DNA of 64,000 nt from Bacteroidia bacterium. GTDB lineage: Bacteria; Bacteroidota; Bacteroidia; Bacteroidales; GWA2-32-17. Below, piece by piece: positions 29,103 through 39,072 of this stretch. The first letter of the stretch is position 1, and each line of letters starts with the position of its first letter. The stretch covers positions 159,012 through 223,011 of the forward strand of contig JACREQ010000046.1 in assembly GCA_016218155.1 (NCBI GenBank). Reading direction: 5' to 3'. Position numbers and translations under genes: made by a program. Under the pieces are notes generated by a model. It ran no database searches. It had not been told where the DNA came from and saw nothing but the letters and a program-made list of their open reading frames with translations.

Positions 29103-32100
29103 ATGAAAAAATTATACTTTGTTTTATTTGCATGGTTTATTCTGTTTGTATCAAATACAGGATTTTCCCAAAAGAATGTAAATTCAACTCCGTCAATTTC
29201 AAAAATTGCATGGACAAAAGGAAGTCCCTCATGGATTACTTTTAAACCACAGGTTAATATGCCCGGAAACCAGATTTTGCTTGTATACAAAGCTGAGTTT
29301 GGCTTAGAAACTAACGACGAAATGAAAATGATCCGTCAGGAAAATGATAAAATTGGGTTTACTCATTATCGTTATCAACAATATTATAAGGGAGTACCGG
29401 TAGAAGGTGCTGTGTTTATTATTCATGATAAAGGTGGAAAAGCAAAATCTGCAAATGGCCAGATTGTTAAAGGTCTTAATGTTTCAAATAATGCTCAGAT
29501 TGTTCCATTGGTAGCTTTAAATAAAGCAATGCAGGAAGTTCCTTCTGAGAAATATGTCTGGCAGGATAACGAATCACAGAAAATGCTAAAACAATTAAAA
29601 AATGATCCGAATGCAAGTTATTATCCGATTCCTGAATTAATCGTTTTTGATAAGAAATTTTCAGGTAATGCATCTTCTTATAAATTAGCTTATAAGGTTG
29701 AAATTTATTCATTAAAACCATTGGTTCGTAAATATATTTATATTGATGCAAATAATGGCGAAGTTCTTCATAGTATTAACATGATTCAGCATACAGATGT
29801 TAATGCTGTTGGTGTAACAAAATATAATGGAAATCAGCCAATCGTTATTGATTCAACAGGTCCGGGAGCATATAGGCTAAGAGAAGCAGGAAGAGGTAAT
29901 GGAATTATAACAAAGAGTACACAGAATGGCGAAGATTATGTTCAGGCTATTGATGTAACAGATGATAGTGTGTTTTTTAATTCTGATGATGTTGCTGTAA
30001 ATGCACACTGGGCAGCCGAAATGACTTATGATTATTATTTGAATGTATTTGGCAGGAACAGTTTTGATAATAATGGAGCAGCTTTATTATCATACGTACA
30101 TTATAGTACTGGTTATGCAAATGCTTTTTGGGATGGTCAGCGAATGACATACGGTGATGGCGATGGAACGTATTCAGCATTTACTTCACTAGAAATTTGC
30201 GGACACGAAATTACGCACGCTGTTACAGAACATACTGCAAACTTAGTTTATCAGGATGAATCAGGTGCATTAAATGAAAGTTTTAGTGATATGTTTGGAA
30301 CTAGTATTGAGTTTATGGCAGATGCTACTCCAAATTGGTTAATAGGAGAAGATATCGGATCTGCATTTCGCTCAATGTCGAATCCAAACGATTATCAGAA
30401 TCCTGATACTTATCTTGGAACATATTGGGATTTAGATCCGAATAATATGGATAATGGTGGTGTACATACAAATTCAGGTGTTGCTAACTATTGGTTTTAT
30501 TTACTTTGCGAAGGAGGTTCGGGTACAAATGATAATGGTGATGCATTTAATGTTACAGCTTTAGGTCATGCAACAGCTGAGAATATTGCATACCAGACTT
30601 TAGCATACTTTTTAACACCTTCTGCAAATTATTATGATGCATACCAGGCAACATTACAGGCAGCACAGAATATTTATGGTAACTGTTCAAATGAAGCATA
30701 TCAGACAGCAAATGCATGGGCAGCTGTGGGAGTTGGCTATCCTTACGATCCTCAAAAAGTATATGTTGTAGATGTTACGGCACCAACAACTTCGTGTGGT
30801 TTGGGATTAGAAGCTGTTTCTGCATTGTTATTTTATAATGGATGTAATTCATCATTACCTGCAAATGATACAATTTCTTTAGCATATCAGTTTGATGGTG
30901 GTGCAATGGTATATGAATATTATAAATTGGTTAGTCCATGGATTGGTGGTGATTCATTAGCAGTTCAGTTTACTTTGCCAGTTGATGCTTCTGCACTAGG
31001 TAATCATACGTTAAATTGCTGGGTAAAATATGGCTCAGGAACTACAGGTTTTACTGATAGTCTGATGGGATATACTTTTCAAACATTACTTCAACAAAAT
31101 ATTGATGTAGGTGTTGTGGCAATTACAAGTCCATCATCATCATGTTCACTTACCGCAAATGAACCAGTAACTGTAAAAATTAAGTTCTTTGGATGCGATT
31201 CACTTGCTATTGGTGATACTATTGATGTTGCATACAGAGTAAACGGAGGTAGTCCACTAACAGAACAGTTTATTCTTCCTAATAATATGTACCCTACAGA
31301 TACTTTCACTTATGTTTTTAATCAGAAATTAGATGCTTCAGCAGATGGAACATTTATAATTGATGCATGGACAGATTTTAATGTTGATACCTTAAATACT
31401 AATGATATGAAATCTGGGTACGTTGTTAAAAATATAAAATCATTAGGAACAACGCTTCTTGGCTTTGAAGAATTAAATGCTTCGGATTTCTTTTTACCAA
31501 TTACAACAAGGTATTCTAATATCATTATTAAGACTCAGGCTCATGCTCCTGGTAGTGCAAAAGGTTTGTTAATGACTGGAGGAAATGCAATGACATATAT
31601 TAATTTGTTAGAAATGCCGAGTGGTTTTAACACTTGGCAGATAAATGCATTTTTATCAGCTAAAGCTAATTTCTGCATTGATGCAGTTGCATGGAATTCT
31701 GTTTATTTAAAATTCTCGTTAAAACAAACTCATGGTGGAACTCTTTATTCACAGTATCTTGGTGGTGTTGCAAGCGATTATACTATTGCAAGTAATTTAA
31801 GAATCTTAGCTGATGGTAACCAAATAGGAGGAACTTATAATCCTACAACTCCAGGTTCAGATCCTTTTGTTTCGCATTTAATTGATTTAAGTTCATATTC
31901 AGGAACAAATTTCGAGCTTACTTTTGAGACAAGAAATATTTCAAAAGACACTTCAATAATTATCCCGTTTATTCTTGATAATGCATATCTTGATAATGTC
32001 AGATTTTTTCCGGGACCTTCAGCAATAAATGATACTATCTATCTTCAAACTGATAGTTATATTGATATTCCTGTTTTAACAAATGACAATGATTATACTG

Positions 32101-32843
32101 TTTCTGCTCTAAATACATCTTTAGCAGATCTTCCTGTTCATGGAACAGCGGTTTTAAGTGGAAATACAATAACTTATACTCCAAATGCATCATTTAGCGG
32201 AATAGATTCTCTTACCTATAATGCTTGTTATACTTCAGATCCGACTGTTTGTGATCTTGCTAAAGTATATATACATGTTTTGCAAGGACCAATTGCAGTA
32301 ATTGATACAGCTGGTGTCAGAAATGATAGCTTAGTTAAGATTGATATTTTATCTAATGATCTTTTGTTTGGACTTCCAATTTCTAATCCCGTAATAAACC
32401 AGATACCTTTGCACGGTACTGCAATAATAAATGGCGATTTAACACTTACATATACTCCAACCGATAATATATTTTTAGGAAAAGATTCTTTAACATATTC
32501 AATTTGTTATTCAGAACATTCTGCAATTTGTGATGAAGCAAAAGTTTATTTCAGGGTACATAATGATCAGTCTGTTGCAGGAATTGATGGACTTGAATCA
32601 ATAAACTTATACCCAAATCCTTTAAAATCTAAATTAACAATCGAATATTCTTCGATAAATTCGGGTAAAGCAAATATTACAATTACAGATGTTGTAGGAA
32701 ATGTTATTTTGTCATCTGAAGAACATTTTACTTCAGGTAAAAACAGAAAAGTGTATAATTTAGAAAAAGAACCTGCAGGAACATATTTTGTAACAATAAA
32801 AACTGATAATCAAAGGAAGGTTTATAAAATTACAAAAGAATAG
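29103..32843 (+). CDS. M4 (thermolysin-like) metalloprotease with T9SS sorting tail
   Basis: A 1246-residue secreted protease. Signal peptide residues 1-22. Residues about 40-225 are the FTP/PepSY propeptide. The M4 domain follows at about 225-560, with the zinc motif HEITH (368-372) and third ligand Glu392 in NESFSD, 20 residues later as in thermolysin. Residues about 570-780 hold two repeated Ig-like modules, about 985-1155 two more with the GTAVLSGNTITYTP pattern, and about 1170-1246 a T9SS type A tail (SINLYPNPLKSKLTIEY, GTYFVTIKT). The tail predicts export through the T9SS and surface attachment or release. It is followed by a strong terminator. Confidence 0.93.
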   Translation: MKKLYFVLFAWFILFVSNTGFSQKNVNSTPSISKIAWTKGSPSWITFKPQVNMPGNQILLVYKAEFGLETNDEMKMIRQENDKIGFTHYRYQQYYKGVPVEGAVFIIHDKGGKAKSANGQIVKGLNVSNNAQIVPLVALNKAMQEVPSEKYVWQDNESQKMLKQLKNDPNASYYPIPELIVFDKKFSGNASSYKLAYKVEIYSLKPLVRKYIYIDANNGEVLHSINMIQHTDVNAVGVTKYNGNQPIVIDSTGPGAYRLREAGRGNGIITKSTQNGEDYVQAIDVTDDSVFFNSDDVAVNAHWAAEMTYDYYLNVFGRNSFDNNGAALLSYVHYSTGYANAFWDGQRMTYGDGDGTYSAFTSLEICGHEITHAVTEHTANLVYQDESGALNESFSDMFGTSIEFMADATPNWLIGEDIGSAFRSMSNPNDYQNPDTYLGTYWDLDPNNMDNGGVHTNSGVANYWFYLLCEGGSGTNDNGDAFNVTALGHATAENIAYQTLAYFLTPSANYYDAYQATLQAAQNIYGNCSNEAYQTANAWAAVGVGYPYDPQKVYVVDVTAPTTSCGLGLEAVSALLFYNGCNSSLPANDTISLAYQFDGGAMVYEYYKLVSPWIGGDSLAVQFTLPVDASALGNHTLNCWVKYGSGTTGFTDSLMGYTFQTLLQQNIDVGVVAITSPSSSCSLTANEPVTVKIKFFGCDSLAIGDTIDVAYRVNGGSPLTEQFILPNNMYPTDTFTYVFNQKLDASADGTFIIDAWTDFNVDTLNTNDMKSGYVVKNIKSLGTTLLGFEELNASDFFLPITTRYSNIIIKTQAHAPGSAKGLLMTGGNAMTYINLLEMPSGFNTWQINAFLSAKANFCIDAVAWNSVYLKFSLKQTHGGTLYSQYLGGVASDYTIASNLRILADGNQIGGTYNPTTPGSDPFVSHLIDLSSYSGTNFELTFETRNISKDTSIIIPFILDNAYLDNVRFFPGPSAINDTIYLQTDSYIDIPVLTNDNDYTVSALNTSLADLPVHGTAVLSGNTITYTPNASFSGIDSLTYNACYTSDPTVCDLAKVYIHVLQGPIAVIDTAGVRNDSLVKIDILSNDLLFGLPISNPVINQIPLHGTAIINGDLTLTYTPTDNIFLGKDSLTYSICYSEHSAICDEAKVYFRVHNDQSVAGIDGLESINLYPNPLKSKLTIEYSSINSGKANITITDVVGNVILSSEEHFTSGKNRKVYNLEKEPAGTYFVTIKTDNQRKVYKITKE

Positions 32844-32863
32844 TTTTAATATTCTAAATATTT

Positions 32864-32893
32864 AAAGTCCGTGATTTTATTACGGACTTTTTT
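32864..32893 (+). terminator. Rho-independent terminator after the M4 protease gene
   Basis: AAAGTCCGT and ACGGACTTT form a perfect 9-bp stem with a 9-base loop, followed by further Ts. It begins 20 bases after the stop codon. Confidence 0.8.
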
Positions 32894-32915
32894 ATTTAAA
32901 ATGCTACCCTTATTT

Positions 32916-32976
32916 CAGTGTAGTTTGTAACTACACTGTAGTTATTAAGTGCTTGAAGGTTGCACCTTCAAGTAAC
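32916..32976. repeat. Hairpin repeat, copy A
   Basis: CAGTGTAGTTTGTAACTACACTG is a near-perfect inverted repeat (10-bp arms, 3-base loop) followed by a second part ending ACCTTCAAGTA. The related copy B lies at 33817-33880. The rest of 32844-33148 holds a terminator and otherwise no recognisable feature. Confidence 0.6.
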
Positions 32977-33148
32977 AAAGTACAGCAAAATAACAAATTT
33001 ACAGATATTTTACTTTTTTATTGATAGCTTAAAATTTGACCAATGTAATTTAGAAGTGAGAACAAATGGATGGGTTTAAGTTTCTTAAAAGAAAAAGGAA
33101 ACCGACACAAATATTGTTATATGTTTTTTTATAGCATAACTAATAATA

Positions 33149-33514
33149 TTATTCTTTTTTCGGAATCGAAAAAGCACCTTCAAGAGCAGCTTTTTTTCCA
33201 GCTTCTGTGAGCTCTTTTAATTTAGCAAATTTGTCTTCTTGATTTTGTCCTTCATTATTCTCATCAATTAAATACACTATAACATTATTCTCACATTCTA
33301 TACTAAAGTTAGTGTAATTTTTAGTTGGGTCTATTGGCAATTCTAATAAATGTAATGGTGGAGAATCGTTGAATGTTTGAAAATGTGAATCTCCATTATT
33401 ATAAACTTTTATAGTTATATGCTCTTCTGTTACATTTTCTACTCTAATTGTTGTTCTGTTTCCAATTTTACCTTCATAAGGTTGGTTTGCCTTTAATTCA
33501 ATTTTTGTTTTCAT
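33149..33514 (-). CDS. Small hypothetical protein
   Basis: A 121-residue soluble protein without signal peptide or membrane segment. Residues about 1-85 look like beta strands (MKTKIELKANQPYEGKIG, TTIRVENVTEEHITIKVYN), and residues about 88-121 form an acidic then helical tail (KFAKLKELTEAGKKAALEG). No family is recognised. It stands alone between repeat-rich stretches. The codon and base composition are like those of its neighbours, so it is probably a real gene, though no homologue could be checked. Confidence 0.5.
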   Translation of the reverse strand: MKTKIELKANQPYEGKIGNRTTIRVENVTEEHITIKVYNNGDSHFQTFNDSPPLHLLELPIDPTKNYTNFSIECENNVIVYLIDENNEGQNQEDKFAKLKELTEAGKKAALEGAFSIPKKE

Positions 33515-33710
33515 TTTTTAATAGTTTTATGTAAATATTTTTATTGTGCAAATGTATGACGATTAGTGTGATATAAGGAAAAATGTTAAAAAGTATTTAT
33601 ATTTGTTAATCTTATGGTTTTCTTCAGTCTCAGTGTGGGTTCCATATTGTTAATCTTTTGTTAAAGATAAAATAAGCATAATATTAAACTCATTCCAATG
33701 ATAATTCCAT

Positions 33711-33984
33711 CTTTATTTAGGATTACCTTCGGTGATCACCTTTTTATCCGAATTCCGAAAGCAAAGCTAAAATCGTTACACGATTTTCCTTTTTTTGTTT
33801 TCATTCTCACACTCCTCAGTGTAGTTTTTAACTACACTGATATATTTATTATGCCTCTTTAAGATTACACCTTCAAGTACCTAAACCAATCCTTATTTGG
33901 GATTACCTTCGGTGATCGCCTTTTTATCCGAATTCCGAAAGCAAAGTTAAATTCGTTACACGATTTTACTTTTCTTGTTTTCAT
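33711..33984. repeat. Two direct repeats about 94 bp long, offset by exactly 180 bp
   Basis: 33711-33804 and 33891-33984 are closely alike, differing at a few positions. Each holds a GATTACCTTCGGTGATC hairpin-like motif, ATCCGAATTCCGAAAGCAAAG, and TCGTTACACGA. Copy B of the CAGTGTAG hairpin repeat sits between them. The stretch 33515-34017 has no gene. Confidence 0.8.
33817..33880. repeat. Hairpin repeat, copy B
   Basis: CAGTGTAGTT and AACTACACTG face each other around a short T-rich loop, and ACACCTTCAAGTAC follows, as in copy A at 32916-32976. Confidence 0.6.
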
Positions 33985-34019
33985 ACTCGCTCGGATAAAT
34001 CCGTCTCGTATGAAAACAA
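33975..34019. repeat. Nested inverted repeat beside the tRNA
   Basis: TTGTTTTCATAC (33975-33986) and GTATGAAAACAA (34008-34019) are exact complements; inside them CGGAT and ATCCG form a second hairpin. It lies just beyond the tRNA terminator. Confidence 0.65.
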
Positions 34020-34048
34020 AAAAAGTCCAATGCTTCGCATTGAACTTT
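34018..34048 (-). terminator. Terminator of tRNA-Arg
   Basis: Read on the minus strand, AAAGT-T-CAATGC and GCATTG-G-ACTTT pair around a GAA loop with one mismatch and run into a T-tract. It starts 10 bases after the 3' end of the tRNA. Confidence 0.75.
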
Positions 34049-34058
34049 GCTTTCTTAG

Positions 34059-34132
34059 TGACCTCGAAGGGATTCAAACCCATAACCTTCTGATCCGTAG
34101 TCAGATGCTCTATTCAGTTGAGCTACGAGGCC
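34059..34132 (-). tRNA. tRNA-Arg (anticodon ACG)
   Basis: Full cloverleaf on the minus strand: acceptor arms GGCCTCG and CGAGGTC (one G-T pair), D-loop TAGCTCA...TAGAGCA, anticodon stem TCTGA/TCAGA around loop CTACGGA (anticodon ACG), and T-loop GGTTTGAATCCC-type. The discriminator is A, and CCA is not encoded. It would read CGN arginine codons after A34 is converted to inosine. Confidence 0.95.
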
Positions 34133-34192
34133 GAAGTGCAAATATAAGAATAATAATTTTGAATTAAAATTTTGAAGAAATTAATTGAAATC

Positions 34193-36616
34193 TTATTTCT
34201 TTTTCTTTTTAAGGTATTGATAATCTAGGTAGTAAATTGCTTTTAATGAAAACGTATTCCATTGTGGCTGCTCAAATGTATTCGAGAAGTTTTTCGAGAA
34301 ATTATTAATTATTACGTCTGATTCGCTTAGAATTTCTTTTTTCCACACAAAGCTCAAATTACTTCCTGGGGCAAATTGCCAACTAATTACAAAATCGATA
34401 TTAAATGAATTATAATTAAAATTCTGTGCGTAATCATTTGTTAATTCTGCTAAGCTACCATCATTTAATAATTGAAAATACTGGTCGTATGCTCCTTTTG
34501 ACCAGTAATGTCTGGCTCTCAAACTTACAGATAAATCATTAACTACAATATATTTTCCTTCAAAAGTATTAGTAATTGTTGTAACATCCCTGTTCCCAAA
34601 TATTATTGTATCCTGAGCAAAAGTTGCAAAACCTTTAGCATTACTTTGTTCATTCCCGGCTAAAGAATATTTAAATAAGAAATGATTTGAAAGTCTTATT
34701 ATTGGTGAAATAGTAATTTCTTTGTATTCGTCGTTAAATGCAGGGGTTTCGTAAATTCCAAATTCTCCGTCTAAAGCAAAGGTTTTTCTATAATCAGATG
34801 AAAATCCAATAGAAATGCCATTTGTCTTTTTTGTTTTAAAATATCTTCCTTCAACTCTGGGCTCATAATAATCATACGCCTCACTTAAAGTAATCATTAC
34901 ATTAGACCAGATACTAAGATAATTTTTAAATGTTCCCCAGAAATTATAATTAAAGCCAAATCCCGAAATATCTTTTGTAGAATAATTAAAGCCGTTGTTA
35001 ATTGAAAAATTATTTGAAAGCTCAAGAAATTTCCAATAAGGCTCATAGACGCTATAGCTTACATTTATATTGTTATTGATAAAATTATTGTAGAGTGTTA
35101 ATCCAACATCATTAGCATTATAATTATTATTAACTATATTGTTAACTAATGAAAATTTAAATTTTCCATTTACTTTTCCGGCACTAATTGAATATTTAAA
35201 ACCCGGTACTGGTTTTTCAATTCCTGTTGGTATAGCACCACGGTAATATGTCTGACTAATGCCACCATTACCGTTTAATGACCAGGTATTTGTTTTATCA
35301 ACCAGATTAAAACCTGCAACTGTAACATTAGAGTTGTGAAATTCTTTATCGCGGGTAAAATTACTGTTTGACAAAAATATTGAACTGTTATTTTTTAGTG
35401 CCTGATCAAAAACCAATATGTTATAATTAGCCAATGGCTCAGTAAGAACCCTTCTTGTACCACCGTCGACTTTCTTAATAGTAGCCCATGTATCGTTAAC
35501 AATTGCGTTAAAGAATCCTATAGCAAGACCTTTTTTATTTCTTCCTGAGACCTTTGTTGCATTTAATAACTGAGATTGTGTGGGATTTGTTTTTATCGAT
35601 TCTCCGCTATCCAAAATACTCTCAACATTATAAAAACCTTGAGGAGTTCTGCCAATTCTTCTTGAATAAAATAAATTACCTTTTGTAAATAAATCAATAG
35701 CTTCATTAAAAAATGGCCTTTGTTCGTTGTAAACTGTTTCGAAAGCAGATAAGTTTTTTATTTTGTTATCAGATTGTACCTGGCTAAAATCAGGCATTAA
35801 AGTCATATCTAAAGTAAAGCTTTCATTAATACCATATTTTAAATCCAGCCCTCCGGCAAACGACCATGAGTTTGTAGAATTTTGTCTGGTGTCGTAAGTG
35901 TAGTTCTCTAAGCCTCCTGAAATATATGGGTTAAATGAAAGACGCATTGGTGCTTTAATGTTTTCAAGACCTTTTAATTTACCCCAATAAACTAAATCAT
36001 TTTCAGCGCCTTTTTTTAGTAAAGCCCAGTAATCCATTTCACGAATTCTTCTGATATTTCTGAATATTTCCATTCCCCAGGTCTGAATTTCAGTAGTCGG
36101 AAATCGTAAAGCAGAGTATGGTATTTTATATTCGGCAGTCCAGCCATTTTCTGTGATCTTTGTTTTACTTTCCCATACTGCATTATATGTGTCATCAAAT
36201 TCACGACTGTCACCTTGCACTCCTGATGCGTGTACTGCAAAGGTATATGCATCAAGTTGGTTGTTATAGGTGTCGAATTCTATTCCAAAATAATCAGCAT
36301 TTAAGTTTTCATCATCGCGGTTACCTAATTGTTTCAATATACTGTCAGGATGTGTATCATATAAATATGCAAAAACATAAATAGCATTGTCATCATAAAG
36401 AATTCTGACTTCTGTTTTCTGAGTTGTTGCAATATTATAGTGTGGGCTATATTGTGTGAAATCTGTTATGGGTTTTGCTGAACTCCATATTTCATCCATA
36501 GTTCCGTCAATCTTCGGTGGTTGCTGGGTTCTTACAGCATAAGCAACTTTTGTAGTATCAGCAGAAAATGCTGAATAAAATATAAAAACAAATAATAAAA
36601 TTAAATAAAATCTCAT
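34193..36616 (-). CDS. DUF5916 protein with CBM9-like N-terminal domain
   Basis: An 807-residue exported protein. Signal peptide residues 1-19 (LILLFVFIFYSAFSA). Residues about 25-220 form a family-9 carbohydrate-binding-like domain (PPKIDGTMDEIWSSAKPITDF, VRILYDDNAIYVFAYLYD, WTAEYKIPYSALRF). The remainder is DUF5916, with strand-rich repeats such as LSFNPYISGGLENY and a C-terminal outer-membrane-barrel pattern (SFVWKKEI, SLKAIYYLDYQYL). These proteins are widespread in Bacteroidota and lack a proven role; a surface or outer-membrane location is likely. It follows purA by 4 bases, so co-transcription is probable. Confidence 0.85.
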   Translation of the reverse strand: MRFYLILLFVFIFYSAFSADTTKVAYAVRTQQPPKIDGTMDEIWSSAKPITDFTQYSPHYNIATTQKTEVRILYDDNAIYVFAYLYDTHPDSILKQLGNRDDENLNADYFGIEFDTYNNQLDAYTFAVHASGVQGDSREFDDTYNAVWESKTKITENGWTAEYKIPYSALRFPTTEIQTWGMEIFRNIRRIREMDYWALLKKGAENDLVYWGKLKGLENIKAPMRLSFNPYISGGLENYTYDTRQNSTNSWSFAGGLDLKYGINESFTLDMTLMPDFSQVQSDNKIKNLSAFETVYNEQRPFFNEAIDLFTKGNLFYSRRIGRTPQGFYNVESILDSGESIKTNPTQSQLLNATKVSGRNKKGLAIGFFNAIVNDTWATIKKVDGGTRRVLTEPLANYNILVFDQALKNNSSIFLSNSNFTRDKEFHNSNVTVAGFNLVDKTNTWSLNGNGGISQTYYRGAIPTGIEKPVPGFKYSISAGKVNGKFKFSLVNNIVNNNYNANDVGLTLYNNFINNNINVSYSVYEPYWKFLELSNNFSINNGFNYSTKDISGFGFNYNFWGTFKNYLSIWSNVMITLSEAYDYYEPRVEGRYFKTKKTNGISIGFSSDYRKTFALDGEFGIYETPAFNDEYKEITISPIIRLSNHFLFKYSLAGNEQSNAKGFATFAQDTIIFGNRDVTTITNTFEGKYIVVNDLSVSLRARHYWSKGAYDQYFQLLNDGSLAELTNDYAQNFNYNSFNIDFVISWQFAPGSNLSFVWKKEILSESDVIINNFSKNFSNTFEQPQWNTFSLKAIYYLDYQYLKKKKK

Positions 36617-36620
36617 TTAT

Positions 36621-37886
36621 TTATCTTAGATCAACTATGGCCTTTCTGTCTGGTCCAACCGATACCATTATTACCGGAACTTTAACAAAGTCTTCAATAA
36701 ACTTTATATATTCTTTTAATTCCAAAGGGAGTTCATTTTTATTTGTGTTTTTTGAAATGTCTTTTTTCCAGCCTTTAAAAGATTTGTATTGTGGTAATAT
36801 GTTATGGGATAAATCGTAAGGGATATTTTCAAAAATTTCTCCGTCAATTGAATATGAAACAGCAGCTTTAATTTCATCAAATTCATTTAAAACATCTGCT
36901 TTTGTCATTATAAGACCAGTAACTCCATTTATCATTACAGAATATTTTAAGGCTACAAGATCAACCCAGCCACATCTACGTGGGCGACCAGTTGTTGAGC
37001 CAAATTCATTTCCGATTTTGCGAAGTTTTTCACCGTCAGAGTCGTTTAATTCTGTTGGAAACGGACCGCTACCAACTCTTGTGCAATATGCTTTAAATAA
37101 GCCATATACTTCACCAATTTTTGAAGGAGCGATGCCTAAGCCTGTACATGCTCCTGCGCAAACTGTATTTGAGGAAGTTACAAATGGATATGAACCGAAA
37201 TCTATGTCGAGCATAGTGCCCTGTGCTCCTTCTGCCAAAATCTTTTTACCTTTTGAAATTAAGTTATTTATCTCAATTTCGCTGTCGATTAAAGAGAATT
37301 TTTTAATTAATTCAATAGAATTGAATAATTTCTTTTCCTCTTCTTCTAGCTCAAATTTGAAATTAAGCATATTTAAAATCTGAATATGCTTGTTTTTTAA
37401 TTCTGTATATTTTTTTAGAAAATCAGAAGTTAAAATATCGCCAACCCTTAATCCGTTTCTTGAAATTTTATCGGTATATGTTGGTCCTATTCCTTTAAGC
37501 GTAGAGCCTATTTTAGCACATCCCTTTTCTGCCTCGTAAGCAGCATCTAGCAATTTGTGGGTAGGGAGTATTAATTGTGCACGTTTTGAGATGATAAGAT
37601 TCTTGAAAATATTTGGACAATAAGGGATTAGTCCGGTAATTTCTTTTTCAAATATAATCGGGTCAATTACAACACCATTGCCAATAATATTTATACAATC
37701 GTTACGGAAAACTCCGGATGGGATTATGTGTAAAACGTGTTTACGACCCTCAAATTCAAGTGTATGGCCGGCATTCGGACCGCCCTGAAAACGAGAAATA
37801 ATTTGGTACCCGGGTGCTAAAACATCAACTACTTTTCCTTTTCCTTCGTCGCCCCATTGTAAACCTAACAGAACATCAACATTCAT
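36621..37886 (-). CDS. purA: Adenylosuccinate synthetase
   Basis: PurA joins aspartate to IMP using GTP, the first step from IMP to AMP. The 421-residue protein has GLQWGDEGKGKVVD (GTP P-loop at residues 8-17), FQGGPNAGHTLEF, GPTYTDKISRNGLR, ILAEGAQGTMLDIDFGSYPFVTSSN and GRPRRCGWVDLVALKYS. All core motifs are present and length is normal. It is the first gene of a pair with the DUF5916 gene, and is divergent from the MORN-type gene at 37999. Confidence 0.96.
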   Translation of the reverse strand: MNVDVLLGLQWGDEGKGKVVDVLAPGYQIISRFQGGPNAGHTLEFEGRKHVLHIIPSGVFRNDCINIIGNGVVIDPIIFEKEITGLIPYCPNIFKNLIISKRAQLILPTHKLLDAAYEAEKGCAKIGSTLKGIGPTYTDKISRNGLRVGDILTSDFLKKYTELKNKHIQILNMLNFKFELEEEEKKLFNSIELIKKFSLIDSEIEINNLISKGKKILAEGAQGTMLDIDFGSYPFVTSSNTVCAGACTGLGIAPSKIGEVYGLFKAYCTRVGSGPFPTELNDSDGEKLRKIGNEFGSTTGRPRRCGWVDLVALKYSVMINGVTGLIMTKADVLNEFDEIKAAVSYSIDGEIFENIPYDLSHNILPQYKSFKGWKKDISKNTNKNELPLELKEYIKFIEDFVKVPVIMVSVGPDRKAIVDLR

Positions 37887-37941
37887 AGTATTATGGTGTA
37901 AATTATATTAAAAATCTTTGAACTTTTAAAAGTAGTAATAT

Positions 37942-37949
37942 TATTTTTG
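37942..37949 (+). promoter_or_regulatory. Possible -7 box (TATTTTTG) for the 37999 operon
   Basis: TATTTTTG fits TAnnTTTG and ends 49 bases before the first ATG of the secreted-protein run. No -33 element is clear. Confidence 0.35.
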
Positions 37950-37998
37950 TTTATGAAAAAATAAAACAATTTTGATAAGTTTGTAAATATTACTTAGA

Positions 37999-39063
37999 AT
38001 GAAATATTTATTTCAAATATTTATTATTATAATAGCTACAAATTCAGTATTTTGTCAAACTGATACTATAGATTATATTAATGTAAGACTTATTAACAAA
38101 AAGGTTTACTTAAAAACTGATACATTAAATCCTTTTTCTGGAATTGTTGTTGAGAATAATAATTTTACAAAATGTTATGTCAATGTTAAAAATGGATATA
38201 TTAAATCTAATTTTATTGTTAAATATTATCAAAATGGAAAGCTTAGAGAAAAGTATAGTACATTAAAAGACACTTCAGTTAAACATGGACTATTTGAAAA
38301 TTGGCTTGAGAATGGTAATCCGATTTCTAGTGGAACGTATTCAAAAGGAAAACAAATCGGATTTTGGGAATTTTATGATGATGGTAAAAAGATAATAAAA
38401 GAAATTATTCCTAATGTTACTAAATATGAAAATAAAAGTTTTATAATTAAAATAGCCCCTATTACAATTGTAGATCCTGTTTTTCCCAGTATTTTAATAG
38501 GTGTTGAAAAGCAATTGTCACGAAATGTAAATATTCAAACTGAATTTGGATATATTTTGCCAGAATGTATATTAGAAAATTATAAATTTAAGTCACCTGA
38601 TTTTAAGGGTGGTAAGGTTAGGGTAGAGGCAAAATATTTTTACAAACATGATAAACGGAATAAATTCGGACCATATGTATCTCTTGAAATATATTTTACA
38701 AATTGTAATTATGTTTATCCGGTTGGATTTGAATTAACAATTAAGGATTCCAGTCACTACTTAACTCAAATTGATGATATGCCTGATTATTACGATAACA
38801 TAAGTGTTAGCAAGAAAATCTCTGGAGTTAATCTAAAAGCTGGCTATCAAAGAAATTTTAAAAGATTTGTTATAGAGTCATATATTGGTGTTGGGTTAAA
38901 ATATAACGATATTTATATTTCGGGTAGAACTAATATGAATGATTATATGTTTTATGATAGGATAAATCATGATATTTCTGAAAATTTAATAATTCAAGGT
39001 AAATCTATGCATAGATTTTTATTTAACATTCCATTAAATTTAAAAATTGGCTATTTGTTTTAA
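37999..39063 (+). CDS. Secreted MORN-repeat / barrel-like protein, paralog 1
   Basis: A 354-residue protein with signal peptide (residues 1-19, ending SVFCQ). Residues about 70-135 resemble MORN_2 repeats (NGKLREKYST, HGLFENWLENGNPISSGTYSKGKQIGFWEF). The C-terminal two thirds alternate strands and end with LKIGYLF, suggesting a small outer-membrane barrel or beta-rich surface protein. It is the least similar of three adjacent paralogs; spacing to the next is 9 bases. Function is unknown. Confidence 0.6.
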   Translation: MKYLFQIFIIIIATNSVFCQTDTIDYINVRLINKKVYLKTDTLNPFSGIVVENNNFTKCYVNVKNGYIKSNFIVKYYQNGKLREKYSTLKDTSVKHGLFENWLENGNPISSGTYSKGKQIGFWEFYDDGKKIIKEIIPNVTKYENKSFIIKIAPITIVDPVFPSILIGVEKQLSRNVNIQTEFGYILPECILENYKFKSPDFKGGKVRVEAKYFYKHDKRNKFGPYVSLEIYFTNCNYVYPVGFELTIKDSSHYLTQIDDMPDYYDNISVSKKISGVNLKAGYQRNFKRFVIESYIGVGLKYNDIYISGRTNMNDYMFYDRINHDISENLIIQGKSMHRFLFNIPLNLKIGYLF

Positions 39064-39072
39064 TTATAAAAA

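Noticed and set aside
33865..34083. A 72-codon minus-strand frame beside tRNA-Arg
   Set aside because: It runs through the direct repeats and into the tRNA; the amino acid pattern comes from the repeats and no family is seen.
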